From Actinoplanes sichuanensis (GTDB lineage Bacteria > Actinomycetota > Actinomycetes > Mycobacteriales > Micromonosporaceae), in assembly GCF_033097365.1 (NCBI RefSeq), contig NZ_AP028461.1, positions 6,882,001 to 6,946,000 on the forward strand: a stretch of 64,000 nt of DNA, in the 5' to 3' direction. The notes below the pieces were generated by a model that was not told where the DNA came from, made no database searches, and worked only from the letters and a program-made list of their open reading frames with translations. Shown in pieces: positions 16,832 through 25,861 of the stretch; positions within the stretch are counted from its first letter, which is position 1; each line of letters opens with the position of its first letter. The translations under genes were made by a program, and so were the position numbers.

Positions 16832-19800
16832 AGCCCATCCCCTTCGTGCGGCGCGCCGGCGACCGTGCGGATCACCCGGCTGAGGTGCGCGAGCAGGTCT
16901 TCCGCCTCGGCCGCGGTCAGCAGGCCGTCGTCGTGGTTGACGCTCAGCTCCAGGTCGGCGTCGGCCACGGCGGTGATCGTGATCCCGTAGTTGGTGCGCT
17001 CGAATCCGTGCAGCGGCCGCAGTTCCAGCCCGGCCACACCACCCTCGGGAGCGGACACCATGGTCCGGCTGGTCCCGAAGTCGAGCAGGTGGTCGAAGAG
17101 CACGTCGCGCGGTCCCAGGCCGGCCCACCGGCGGACCTCGACGAGCGACGCGCCCTGCCGTTCCTGGAGCGCGAGCAGGTCGGCCGCCACGTCGCCGGCC
17201 GACTCCGAACGGACCCGCAACGGCAGCGTGTTGATCAGCATCCCGCTGGCCGACTCGATGCCGGGGATCCGGGCGTCCCGGCCGGACATCACCGTCCCGA
17301 ACGTGACGTCGTCCTGGCCCAGCCGCTCCCGCAGGGTGGTCGCCCAGGCGAGGTGCAGCAGGGCGGCCGGCACCAGACGGCGGTCCCGGGCGTGCCGCCG
17401 GATCCCGGCCCAGTCGGCGGCGGCCAGCCGGACCGTGGTCTCCCGGTGTGTGCCGGAGCGTTGCCGCCGGCCGTCGATCAGACGGGTCGGCCGGGCGCCG
17501 GCCAGATGACGCGCCCAGAACTCGTCCGGTTCACGGCCCGGTTCCCGGGCCACCAGTTCGGCGGCGGCCGGGCGGGGCGCCAGACGCGGCGGCTTTCCGG
17601 CCCGGGCCTGGGCGTACGCCGTGAGCACGTCTCCCACCAGCAGGTTCATCGACCAGCCGTCGAAGACCAGGTGGTGGTGTGTGACCACGGTGAGGTGCCG
17701 GCCGTCGGCGATCCGGGCCAGGGCGACCCGCAGCAGCGGGCCGGTCTCCAGGTCGAACCGGGTGGCCCGCTCCTCGGCCGCCAGTTCCTCGGCCAGGCCC
17801 TCGCTCGTGCCGGTACGGGTGGTCCAGTCGGCGTACCGCACCGGCAGGTCCACGTTCGGGGCGATCCGCTGAGCCGGCACCAGCTGGCGCCGCCACGCGA
17901 ACGACGTACGCGCCGGTGGGGTGGCCTGTGCGGCGGCCCGCCACGCGGCCGCGAACGCGTCCCGGTCGAGCGGCCCGGTCAGTTCGACGACCAACTGGCC
18001 CACGTAGGCGTCGGCCACCGAGGACTGCACGGCGTGGAACAGGATGCCCTCCTGCGCCGGCGTGAGCGGCAGCTCCCGGGGGTGCGGGGTGAGCAGGGCA
18101 CGCAGGGCGGTCTCCAGCTCGTGCCCGACCGCCGCCACGTCCGCGGAGCCGTCGAGTTCCACGGTCACCACGAGCGTGTCGCCGTCGACCCAGCCGTCGA
18201 TCACCACCGGGCAGGGCCGGCGCAGGTCGGCGCCACGGGCCGGGCCGGCCCGCACGACCGAACCGGGGGCGATCAGGGTGGTCTGCTCGGCGGTGGTGCG
18301 GCCACGGAAGTTCGCCGACACGTCCGGCGCCGACGGCAGCCGCAGCGCGTCCCGTACCGTCCGGTCCGGATGCAGGTAGCGGAGGATTCCGTAACCGCTG
18401 CCGTCACCCGGCACCGCGTCCACCGCCGCGCGGACCGCGGCCAGGTTCTTCTCCGGTTCGCCGGCCAGCTCGACCGGCACCGGGTACAGCGCGGTCAGCC
18501 AGCCGACCACGTCGTATCCGGCCGGACCCGCGGCGGCATCGCGGCCGGGGCTCTCCATCTCGACGACGCAGCGGCTCCGGCCGGTCCAGCGCTGCCAGGC
18601 GGTCAAGGCGGCCGCCAGCACGACATCGGCGAGACGCCCGTCCGGCGGTTCCGGTCCGTCCAGCCGCACCTGCACCGTGCTGGTACGGGCATCGCCCTCC
18701 AGCCCACCCTCGGGCGCCTCCTCATCCGGCTCGCCGCCGGGCAGGGCCGCGACGATCCGCTCCCAGTGGTCGCGTTCGGCGTCGAAGGCGCCGGACGCGA
18801 CGGCGGTGTGCAGGTCGCGGACCCAGTCGGCGACCGCCGGGGCGGGTGCGACGGCCGGGGCGCCCCAGCCGCTGCGGACCAGGTGGTAGGAGGCGTCCAG
18901 TTCGCCGGTCAGCAGCCGCCAGCTGACCACGTCGACGACCGCGTGGTGGGCGACGATCAGCAGCCGCCGGTCACCGTCCGGGCCGAGCAGCAGGGTGGCG
19001 CGCAGGTGGCGACCGGCGGCGGGGTCGAGCCAGGCGGTCACCTCGTCGCGGATCCGGGCCACCGCCGGCTCGTCCAGGACGGGCACCGTCTCGACCGCCC
19101 AGCAGTCGTGGGCGGCCGCCGTGGGCAGGGTCTGCCATTGCCCGGCGACCCGGCGGATCGGGGTGCGCAGCGCGGGGTACCGGTGCGGCAGCGCCTCGAC
19201 CGTCTTGCGCAGCGCGTCCACGTCGACGTCGGCGGCCAGTTCGATCAGCACGTACTGGGCCCAGGGTCCGGGCACCTCGCCGAGCCGGTCGATCAGCCAG
19301 TGCAGAGCCGGGGTCAGCCCGTTCGAGACGACGGCCCGGGTCGGGGCCGGGTCCGCCGCGGCGCCCGCCGGAGCGGACCGGTCGGCGCGGATCCGCCGGG
19401 CCAGGGCGCGCACCGTACCGGCCTCGAAGATGTCCCGGGGCCGGATGGTGACACCGAGCTGCGGCGCCTGGCAGGCCAGGGCGAGGCTGGTCATCGAGTC
19501 ACCACCGGCGGTGATGAAGTCGTCGTCCGGGCCGACCGGCACGTTCAGCGCGGCCCGCCACTGGGCGAGGAGCGCCACCTCGAGTTCGTCCGCCGCGTCG
19601 GAGGCACCCGCACCGCCCGGGACACCGTCGGCTTCCGAGACACCCGCTTCGCCGGAGACCTCCGTGGTGCTGAAGGGCTCAGCGATGCCGGAGCCGGAAG
19701 CGACGACCGGGGTGGCCGCCGCGAGGGCCTGACAGGCGGCGTGGTCGATCTTGCCGGCCGGGGTGAGCGGCAGCGCCTCGACGTGCAGAACCCGGTGCGG

Positions 19801-21168
19801 GACAGCGGCCGGCGGCAGGACCGCCCGCAGCGCGGCGAGCAGGTCACCGGAGCCGTCTACTCCGCGCGGCTCCCCGTTCCCGGCGGCGGGAGCCGCGGCC
19901 GTGGGAACGGTGAGCAGGGTGATCCGGCGCTCGCCGGTGGTGTCGCGGACGGTGACCGCCACACAGTCGGTGACGGCCGGGTGCTGGACCGCCGCGGCCT
20001 CGATCGCGCCGAGCTCGACCCGGAAACCGCGGATCTTCACCTGCCGGTCGACCCGCCCGAGGAACTCCACCGAACCGTCGGCGAGCCGTCGCGCCTGGTC
20101 ACCGGTTCGGTAGAGGCGCGCGCCGGGTTCGAACGGGCTCGGCACGAACGCGGCCGCGGTACGCCGCGGGTCGTCCAGGTAGCCCTGGGCCAGGATGCCG
20201 CCGAGGTAGATCTCCCCGGACTCGGCGGGCCGCAGGTCGGGCCCGAGCACGTGCAGTGACCGGCCGGCGGGCGGCGTGCCGAGCGGCACCGAGGCCGGTC
20301 CGCCGGCGAGCACCGCGGCCCCGACCTCGCACAGGCTGGCGGTGATCACCGTCTCGGTCGGGCCGTAGGCGTTGACCAGCCGGACGTTCCGGAGTGGACC
20401 GTCCAGCCAGCGGCGGGCCGCGTCGGCCGGCATCACGTCGCTGCCGACGATGAGGGTGTGCAGGTCACGCGGTGGCGCCGGGTCGGTGGCACCGGCGAGG
20501 AGGCGCCAGTAGCCGGCCGGCACGTTGGCCACGGTGACCCGCTCCTCGTCGAGGAAGCGCAGGAACTCGGCGGGCACGTCCGGCACGCCCGGCGGATGCA
20601 GGACCAGCGTCGCGCCGTGCACGAGTGGCGCGAGCACCTGCTCGACGTGCACGTCCGCGGTCGGCTGGGCGAACAGCAGGGTCCGGTCCGCGGTGGTGAT
20701 CCCGATCCGGGCACCGAACGACAGCAGGTGTGCCGCGAGCGCCTCGTGGGTCACGGTGACGCCCTTCGGTGCGCCCGTCGAACCCGAGGTGTGCAGCACG
20801 TACGCCACCGCGCCGGGCCGGACCGGCGACGTCCGCGGCTCCGGGAGGTCGCCCGCAGCGTCGACGTCGCTTTCGGTCACGACCCGGGTCACACCGGCGT
20901 GCCGGATCAGCTCCTCCCGGCGGGCCACGGGCAGCGCCGGGTCCAGCGGCAGATAGGTGCCGGCCCGCATCGCGGCGACCAGCGCCACGACGAATCCGGT
21001 CGACCGTTCGATGTGCACCCCGGTCACGCCGCCGAGCGTCCGGGCCAGGCGCTCGGCGCCGGTCACCAGCTCGGCGTAGCTGAGGTCGCGACCGGCGGAT
21101 CGGACGGCCACCGCGTCCGGCCGGGCCGCGGCCTGGGCGGACAGCAGGTCCCAGACGAGCGCGGTCAC
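16828..21168 (-). CDS. NRPS, A-T-E-C
   Basis: 1,446 residues. A domain (1-490): HTSGSTGAPKG, YGPTET, YRTGDQ. T domain: AGGDSMTSL (Ser about 556). Epimerase-type domain (about 610-1030): HHAVVDVVSW is present, but EGHGRE is changed to ESPGRD and FNYLG to NFRGR, so activity is doubtful. C domain (about 1034-1446): HHHLVFDG (about 1163). The terminal C probably accepts the residue loaded by the following A-T-E protein. The A domain lacks the usual FDxSV pocket sequence and has TADVHVEQ instead, so specificity cannot be guessed. GTG start overlaps the MFS gene stop as GTGA. No C domain precedes the A domain, so the stand-alone C two genes upstream is the obvious candidate for its condensation step. 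Confidence 0.9.
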   Translation of the reverse strand: MTALVWDLLSAQAAARPDAVAVRSAGRDLSYAELVTGAERLARTLGGVTGVHIERSTGFVVALVAAMRAGTYLPLDPALPVARREELIRHAGVTRVVTESDVDAAGDLPEPRTSPVRPGAVAYVLHTSGSTGAPKGVTVTHEALAAHLLSFGARIGITTADRTLLFAQPTADVHVEQVLAPLVHGATLVLHPPGVPDVPAEFLRFLDEERVTVANVPAGYWRLLAGATDPAPPRDLHTLIVGSDVMPADAARRWLDGPLRNVRLVNAYGPTETVITASLCEVGAAVLAGGPASVPLGTPPAGRSLHVLGPDLRPAESGEIYLGGILAQGYLDDPRRTAAAFVPSPFEPGARLYRTGDQARRLADGSVEFLGRVDRQVKIRGFRVELGAIEAAAVQHPAVTDCVAVTVRDTTGERRITLLTVPTAAAPAAGNGEPRGVDGSGDLLAALRAVLPPAAVPHRVLHVEALPLTPAGKIDHAACQALAAATPVVASGSGIAEPFSTTEVSGEAGVSEADGVPGGAGASDAADELEVALLAQWRAALNVPVGPDDDFITAGGDSMTSLALACQAPQLGVTIRPRDIFEAGTVRALARRIRADRSAPAGAAADPAPTRAVVSNGLTPALHWLIDRLGEVPGPWAQYVLIELAADVDVDALRKTVEALPHRYPALRTPIRRVAGQWQTLPTAAAHDCWAVETVPVLDEPAVARIRDEVTAWLDPAAGRHLRATLLLGPDGDRRLLIVAHHAVVDVVSWRLLTGELDASYHLVRSGWGAPAVAPAPAVADWVRDLHTAVASGAFDAERDHWERIVAALPGGEPDEEAPEGGLEGDARTSTVQVRLDGPEPPDGRLADVVLAAALTAWQRWTGRSRCVVEMESPGRDAAAGPAGYDVVGWLTALYPVPVELAGEPEKNLAAVRAAVDAVPGDGSGYGILRYLHPDRTVRDALRLPSAPDVSANFRGRTTAEQTTLIAPGSVVRAGPARGADLRRPCPVVIDGWVDGDTLVVTVELDGSADVAAVGHELETALRALLTPHPRELPLTPAQEGILFHAVQSSVADAYVGQLVVELTGPLDRDAFAAAWRAAAQATPPARTSFAWRRQLVPAQRIAPNVDLPVRYADWTTRTGTSEGLAEELAAEERATRFDLETGPLLRVALARIADGRHLTVVTHHHLVFDGWSMNLLVGDVLTAYAQARAGKPPRLAPRPAAAELVAREPGREPDEFWARHLAGARPTRLIDGRRQRSGTHRETTVRLAAADWAGIRRHARDRRLVPAALLHLAWATTLRERLGQDDVTFGTVMSGRDARIPGIESASGMLINTLPLRVRSESAGDVAADLLALQERQGASLVEVRRWAGLGPRDVLFDHLLDFGTSRTMVSAPEGGVAGLELRPLHGFERTNYGITITAVADADLELSVNHDDGLLTAAEAEDLLAHLSRVIRTVAGAPHEGDGL

Positions 21169-22520
21169 CTGTCCACCGTCCGGGCCTCGACCGGCTCGGC
21201 CAGTGACGCGGCCGGCGTTCCGGAAGCCGGCACGGGCCCGGCCGCCGGAGCCGACGCGGCGTCCGCCTCGGCTGCCGGTTCGGCGGGCGGGCCGGGCTGC
21301 TTCTTCGGCAGGACCGCGTCCCGGTACGCCGGACCGCGTACCAGAAGCACCAGCCCGACCACGAGGATCCCGCTGCCGGAGAGCAGGAAGATCCCGTTGA
21401 TGCCGAGGGACGGCGCCAGGATCGGTGCGATGGCCGGCCCGATCACGACCGGCACGGTGATCGCCGCGCCGGTCATCGCGCCGACCCGGCCCATCAGGTG
21501 GGCCGGGGTGAGGCGCTGGACCAGTGTTCCGTACGCGATCGTCGCGGCGGCCGAGCCGACGCCGATGAGGGCGGCGACCACGAGCCAGATGCCGACGATC
21601 GAGCCGAGATCGGCGTAGCCGGCGAAGCCCATGGCCCCGACCAGAGTGCCGATGGTGAGGGCGGAGGCGGCCATCACCAGCAGCAGGTTGAAACGGTCGC
21701 CGATCCGGGACAGCAGCAGCGCGCCGAGGCCGCCGCCGACGCCCATGCAGACCATCGCCGAGCCGGTGAAGCCGGGACCCGCGCCCATCTCCCGGTACCA
21801 GACCGGGACCATGATCTCGAACATCGTGGAGAACAGGTAGGCGAGCGCGACCGCGGCCACGGTCAGGCGCAGCGGCGGGTTGCCGCGCACCACCGACCAG
21901 GCGGCGCTGATCCGCTTACGCCACGGCTCGGGCCGGTCGTCGCCGGTGTCGTCCGGCTCGATCGTGCCGATCACCCAGACCAGCAGGCCGGCCACGAGGA
22001 ACAGCGCCGAGCAGATGAGCAGCGTGACCCGGGCGTTCCAGAGCCCGATCATGACGGCGGCGATGCCGGGGCCGGCCAGTCCGGTGAGCATCCGCTCGGT
22101 GATGCTGCGCAGCGAGTTGGTGCGCAGCAGCATGTCGTCGCTGACCCGGTAGCGGATGAACCGCTGTTCGGCCGCGTTGAACACTCCGCCGCAGAAGGTG
22201 GCGAGGGCGCTGAGCACGCAGAGCAGCGGGAAGTTCGTGGTGAGGGTGATCCCGGCGATGGCCAGCGCCCGCACCACATTGGCGCCGAACATCACGGTGC
22301 GCGGCTGGAAGCGGTCGGCGACCAGGCCGATCGCCGGTGCGCCGAGGACCATGGGCGCCGCGCCGGCCAGGGCGAGCAGGCCGACGTCGGCCGGGCCGCG
22401 GTGCCACTGGAACACGACGATCGTGATGATCGCGAGGTAGTCGAGGCCGTCACCGAAGTTGGCCACCACCTGGGCGGTGTACAGCCGGCGAAACGCCGGC
22501 AGGCGTAGGGGCTGGAACAT
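21165..22520 (-). CDS. MFS efflux transporter
   Basis: 451-residue major facilitator of the EntS/macrolide-efflux type, with about twelve hydrophobic segments, and NFGDGLDYLA in the first helix. Embedded between mbtH and the NRPS genes, it is probably the product exporter and self-resistance pump. ATG start (MFQPLR) is chosen because it overlaps the MbtH stop as TGATG. A GTG reading about 19 residues longer would run into the mbtH frame. The C-terminal tail is Ala/Pro-rich. Confidence 0.88.
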   Translation of the reverse strand: MFQPLRLPAFRRLYTAQVVANFGDGLDYLAIITIVVFQWHRGPADVGLLALAGAAPMVLGAPAIGLVADRFQPRTVMFGANVVRALAIAGITLTTNFPLLCVLSALATFCGGVFNAAEQRFIRYRVSDDMLLRTNSLRSITERMLTGLAGPGIAAVMIGLWNARVTLLICSALFLVAGLLVWVIGTIEPDDTGDDRPEPWRKRISAAWSVVRGNPPLRLTVAAVALAYLFSTMFEIMVPVWYREMGAGPGFTGSAMVCMGVGGGLGALLLSRIGDRFNLLLVMAASALTIGTLVGAMGFAGYADLGSIVGIWLVVAALIGVGSAAATIAYGTLVQRLTPAHLMGRVGAMTGAAITVPVVIGPAIAPILAPSLGINGIFLLSGSGILVVGLVLLVRGPAYRDAVLPKKQPGPPAEPAAEADAASAPAAGPVPASGTPAASLAEPVEARTVDR

Positions 22521-22729
22521 CAGTGGCCGTCCGCCGCCAACTGGTCGCGGAGGCTGCGCGGGCGCAGATCCGTCCACAGTTCCTCGATGCGGGTCAGGCA
22601 GTCGTCCTTGGCGCCGGTCACGCCGATCTCCCGCCAGCCGCCGGGCACGGTGATCGCGGTCGGCCAGATCGAGTACTGCTCCTCCTCGTTGATGACTACG
22701 GTGAACGTCGCGGTGGGGTCGTCGAACAT
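22520..22729 (-). CDS. mbtH: MbtH-family NRPS chaperone
   Basis: 69 residues with the full family signature: NEEEQYSIWP, PGGW, CLTRIEELWTDLRP. MbtH proteins bind A domains and are needed for solubility or activity of many actinobacterial NRPSs. Strong RBS (AGGAGAAG) before the ATG. It lies 19 nt after the stand-alone C gene and overlaps the MFS start. Which of the five A domains depends on it is unknown. Confidence 0.97.
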   Translation of the reverse strand: MFDDPTATFTVVINEEEQYSIWPTAITVPGGWREIGVTGAKDDCLTRIEELWTDLRPRSLRDQLAADGH

Positions 22730-22748
22730 CTCTTCTCCTGATGGTTGA

Positions 22749-24053
22749 TTAGGCTTCGACAGCCGACAGACGGCCGGCGATCCGGGTGAAACGGCGGCTC
22801 ACGGAGCCGGCGGACGCTTCGGAATAGATCGCGGAGTCGTAACCGACCATGCCGACGAGCCGCTGGGGCGCCTCGGTCAGGTGCAGGCTGAAGTCGCTCC
22901 ACATGCCGACCGTGGGCAGCGCCGGCACCGACTCCAGCAGCAGGCCGCCGACCTGGGCGCGGACCTCCGCGACGCCGGTGAACAGCGGGCCGAGGTTCTC
23001 GGCGTCGCTCGGCACGTAGTTGAAGGTGGCGTCGAACATCGCCGGCCGGCCGTCGATCGCGCCGAGGTCGGGCCGGCTGCCGGCGAGCAGCTCGTTCGGG
23101 TAGCTCTGGTGCCGGAACGACTCCTGGAGCTGGCGGCGCAGGCCGTCCACCACGTCCGGCAGGCTCTTGCCGGCGGTGCCGCCGACGACGACCGGGATGG
23201 TGTTGGTGAAGCAGCCGACGGTGGACGCGAACGCCGGCCGCCGCAGGGTCCGGGACAGGCCCAGGACCAGCGGTTCGTCGTCGCCGGGACGCAGCACCGA
23301 GGCCCACATGCCGAGCAGGACCAGGTACGCCGGCACCCGCAGCCGCCACGCGACGGCGTTGAGTGCCTGTTTGGTACCGGCGTCGAAGTCGAACGGCAGG
23401 GTCCGCTGTGCGGTGGCGCGCCCGTTGCGGTCCCGGTCCGGGGTCACCGGGCGGCTGGGCCGGGCCGTCGGGAGCAGCGCGTTCCAGTACGCGAGCGCGG
23501 CCTCGGCGCCCGGCCCGGCCAGCATGGTGTGCTGTGCCTCGGCGAATTCGCCGTACCCGGCGGTGACCGGGGCCAGCACGGCCGGGTCGAGGCCGTTGCT
23601 GTAGAGCTCGAAAAGTTCGGAGGCGCACTGGACCATCGAGTTCCAGTCGGTGACGGCGTGGTGCATGGCGAACAGCACCACGTGGCCCTCGGCGCCCCGA
23701 TCCCAGACGACCATCCGGCAGGGTGAGCCGGCGGCCAGGTCGAACGGCGTCTCGTGGGCGGCCCGGACGTCGTCCAGCACGGCGTCGGCGGACCATCCGG
23801 CGGCGTCGACGAGCCGGGTCTCCGGGGTGCTCTCCGGGCGTACCGTGGCGACCAGCCCGGCGCCCTCGATCCGGTAGGTGGTCCGCATCGCCTCGTGCCG
23901 GGCGGCCAGCAGATTCAGGGCGGCGAAGAGGCGTTCCGGGTCGAGCCCGGCCGGGATGCGCACCGCGGAGCCGAGGTTGCACGCCTGCGCGCCGGCGGCC
24001 TGCTGGAGGAACCACACCCCACGTTCGGCGTAGGTGACCGGTCGCGACGTCAT
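22749..24053 (-). CDS. Stand-alone condensation domain protein with HHxxxDW motif
   Basis: 434 residues with condensation fold. The catalytic motif reads HHAVTDW (about 131): both His and the Asp are kept but the usual Gly is Trp. No carrier or adenylation domain. It sits directly between the A-T protein and the A-T-E-C protein in operon order, so it may join their residues. The bulky Trp beside the active-site channel could change the reaction (ester or other bond) or make it structural. ATG start overlaps the upstream A-T stop as TGATG. Confidence 0.88.
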   Translation of the reverse strand: MTSRPVTYAERGVWFLQQAAGAQACNLGSAVRIPAGLDPERLFAALNLLAARHEAMRTTYRIEGAGLVATVRPESTPETRLVDAAGWSADAVLDDVRAAHETPFDLAAGSPCRMVVWDRGAEGHVVLFAMHHAVTDWNSMVQCASELFELYSNGLDPAVLAPVTAGYGEFAEAQHTMLAGPGAEAALAYWNALLPTARPSRPVTPDRDRNGRATAQRTLPFDFDAGTKQALNAVAWRLRVPAYLVLLGMWASVLRPGDDEPLVLGLSRTLRRPAFASTVGCFTNTIPVVVGGTAGKSLPDVVDGLRRQLQESFRHQSYPNELLAGSRPDLGAIDGRPAMFDATFNYVPSDAENLGPLFTGVAEVRAQVGGLLLESVPALPTVGMWSDFSLHLTEAPQRLVGMVGYDSAIYSEASAGSVSRRFTRIAGRLSAVEA

Positions 24054-25861
24054 CACTCGGCCCGCCAGGCGGCGGCCTCGGCGCCCTGGCCGAGGACGCG
24101 GCGGGCACGTTCGGTGGCGGCGGCGCCGCGCTGTTCGCGGATCAGGTCGGCGTGGGCGGCGACCGTCGGGGCGTCGTAGAAGACGTCGACGGCGAGTTCC
24201 ACGTCGAGCAGTTCGGCGACCCGCCCGACGATCCGGAGCATGGCGAGCGAGTGGCCACCGGCGTCGAAGAAGTCGGTGTGCACGCCGACCGGTTTGCCGG
24301 CGATGACCTGCTGCCACACCCCGATCAGCACGGCCTCGACCGGGTCGGTGGCGTCGCCGGTCCCCTCCGGTCCGGCCGGTGCGGCGAGGTCCCGCAGGGC
24401 GGCCGCGTCGACCTTGCCGCCGGCGGTCAGCGGCAGCGCCGGCACGACCACGATCTGGTCCGGCAGCGCGGCGCGGGGCAGGTGGCCGGCGAGCGCGGAG
24501 CGGATCGCGCCGGGAACCGGCTCCCGGCCGTCGGCGGGCACCACGGCGGCGAGCAGGCGCATGTCGGCCGCACCGTCCTGGACGGCGACGACCGCGGTGG
24601 TGGCGACGTCGTCGAGACGGCGTAGCGCCTCCTCGATCTCGCCGAGTTCCAGCCGTACCCCGGAGCGTTTGATCTGCCGGTCGGCGCGTCCCTCGAAGAG
24701 CAGCCGGTCGCCGTGGCGGCGGACCAGGTCACCGGTCCGGAACATCCGGCCGCCGGGAACCGGGGTGAACGGGTCGGGGACGAACCGGGCGGCGGTGCGG
24801 GCGCCGTCGCCGTGGTAACCGAGGGCGAGCTGTGGGCCGCCCAGGTGGAGTTCGCCGGTCTCGCCGTCACCGGCCGGGGCGCCGTCCGGCCGGAGCACGT
24901 GGGCCAGGGCGCCGGCGATCGGCGATCCGAGGTGGATCTCGTCGTCGTCGCCGATCCGGGCGGCCGTCGCGTTCGCGGTCGCCTCGGTCGGACCGTACAG
25001 GTTCCAGATCTCCAGGCCGGGGAACGCGGCGCGGGTCCGGTTGAGCAGTTCGGCGCTGATCGGCTCGCCGCCGAGCAGCAGGCGGCGCAGCTCGGCCGGA
25101 CGACGGCCGGTCGCGGTGAGCTCGTCGAGCACCGCGCTCCAGAAGGTCGGCACGCAGTTCAGCGCGCTCGGCCCGGCGCTGTCGAGCAGCTCGCCGACGC
25201 GCCGCGGGTCGCCCGCCGTCGTGTCGTCGACCAGCCACACCGTGGCGCCGGTGATCAGCGGTCCGAGCAGCTGTTTGAGGGAGGCGTCGAAGGCGGGCGA
25301 CGTGATCGCCGGCAGCGCCACGTCCGGTTCGAGGAGGGTGGTGGCGCACCAGTCGAGGTAGCGCAGCAGGTTGCCGTGCGCGACCGGGACGCCCTTCGGC
25401 CGTCCGGTGGAACCGGAGGTGTAGATCAGGTAGGCGATGTCGGCGGCGCCGACGGCGGGCGGCCGGTCACCGTCGGCGTCCGGGTCCGGGCCGTGGGCGG
25501 CGACGATCTCGACCTCGTCCGGTACGCCGTGCGAGTCACGCCCGACGATGACGCCGATGCCCGCGTCGGCGGTGATCATGGCGAGCCGGGCCGGCGGCTC
25601 CTCGGTGGACACCGGCACGACGACGGCACCGGCCTGTCCGATCCCGATCATCCCGGCGAGCAGGTCGGCGCCGCGCGGCAGTCGCAGGCCGACCCGGTCG
25701 CCCCGGCGGACCCCGGCGGCGCGAAGCCGTACCGCGACGGCTTGGGCCCGGTCCAGCAGCTCCCGGTAACCGATCCGCTCGTCGCCGGACCGGGCGGCGA
25801 CGGCGTCCGGATGCCGGCGGGCGTGCCCGGCGATCCGGTCCAGGTAGGTGGTGTCGTTCAC
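24053..25861 (-). CDS. NRPS loading or free-standing module, A-T
   Basis: 602 residues. The adenylation domain has YTSGSTGRPKG (about 145), YGPTEA and FRTGDL. The T domain is DAGGHSLAMLR (Ser about 534). Pocket residues by hand alignment are D-A-K-N-L-G-L-A-N, not a code I can assign. GTG start (VNDTTY) overlaps the SyrP-like gene's stop as GTGA; the longer reading upstream only translates that gene in another frame. Direct coupling to the hydroxylase suggests the aminoacyl-T of this protein is the hydroxylase substrate, as for SyrP-type enzymes. Confidence 0.92.
   Translation of the reverse strand: MNDTTYLDRIAGHARRHPDAVAARSGDERIGYRELLDRAQAVAVRLRAAGVRRGDRVGLRLPRGADLLAGMIGIGQAGAVVVPVSTEEPPARLAMITADAGIGVIVGRDSHGVPDEVEIVAAHGPDPDADGDRPPAVGAADIAYLIYTSGSTGRPKGVPVAHGNLLRYLDWCATTLLEPDVALPAITSPAFDASLKQLLGPLITGATVWLVDDTTAGDPRRVGELLDSAGPSALNCVPTFWSAVLDELTATGRRPAELRRLLLGGEPISAELLNRTRAAFPGLEIWNLYGPTEATANATAARIGDDDEIHLGSPIAGALAHVLRPDGAPAGDGETGELHLGGPQLALGYHGDGARTAARFVPDPFTPVPGGRMFRTGDLVRRHGDRLLFEGRADRQIKRSGVRLELGEIEEALRRLDDVATTAVVAVQDGAADMRLLAAVVPADGREPVPGAIRSALAGHLPRAALPDQIVVVPALPLTAGGKVDAAALRDLAAPAGPEGTGDATDPVEAVLIGVWQQVIAGKPVGVHTDFFDAGGHSLAMLRIVGRVAELLDVELAVDVFYDAPTVAAHADLIREQRGAAATERARRVLGQGAEAAAWRAE

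Noticed and set aside
16846..20259. 1,137-codon plus-strand open frame
   Set aside because: Shadow of the A-T-E-C NRPS gene; low-complexity composition and no family motif.
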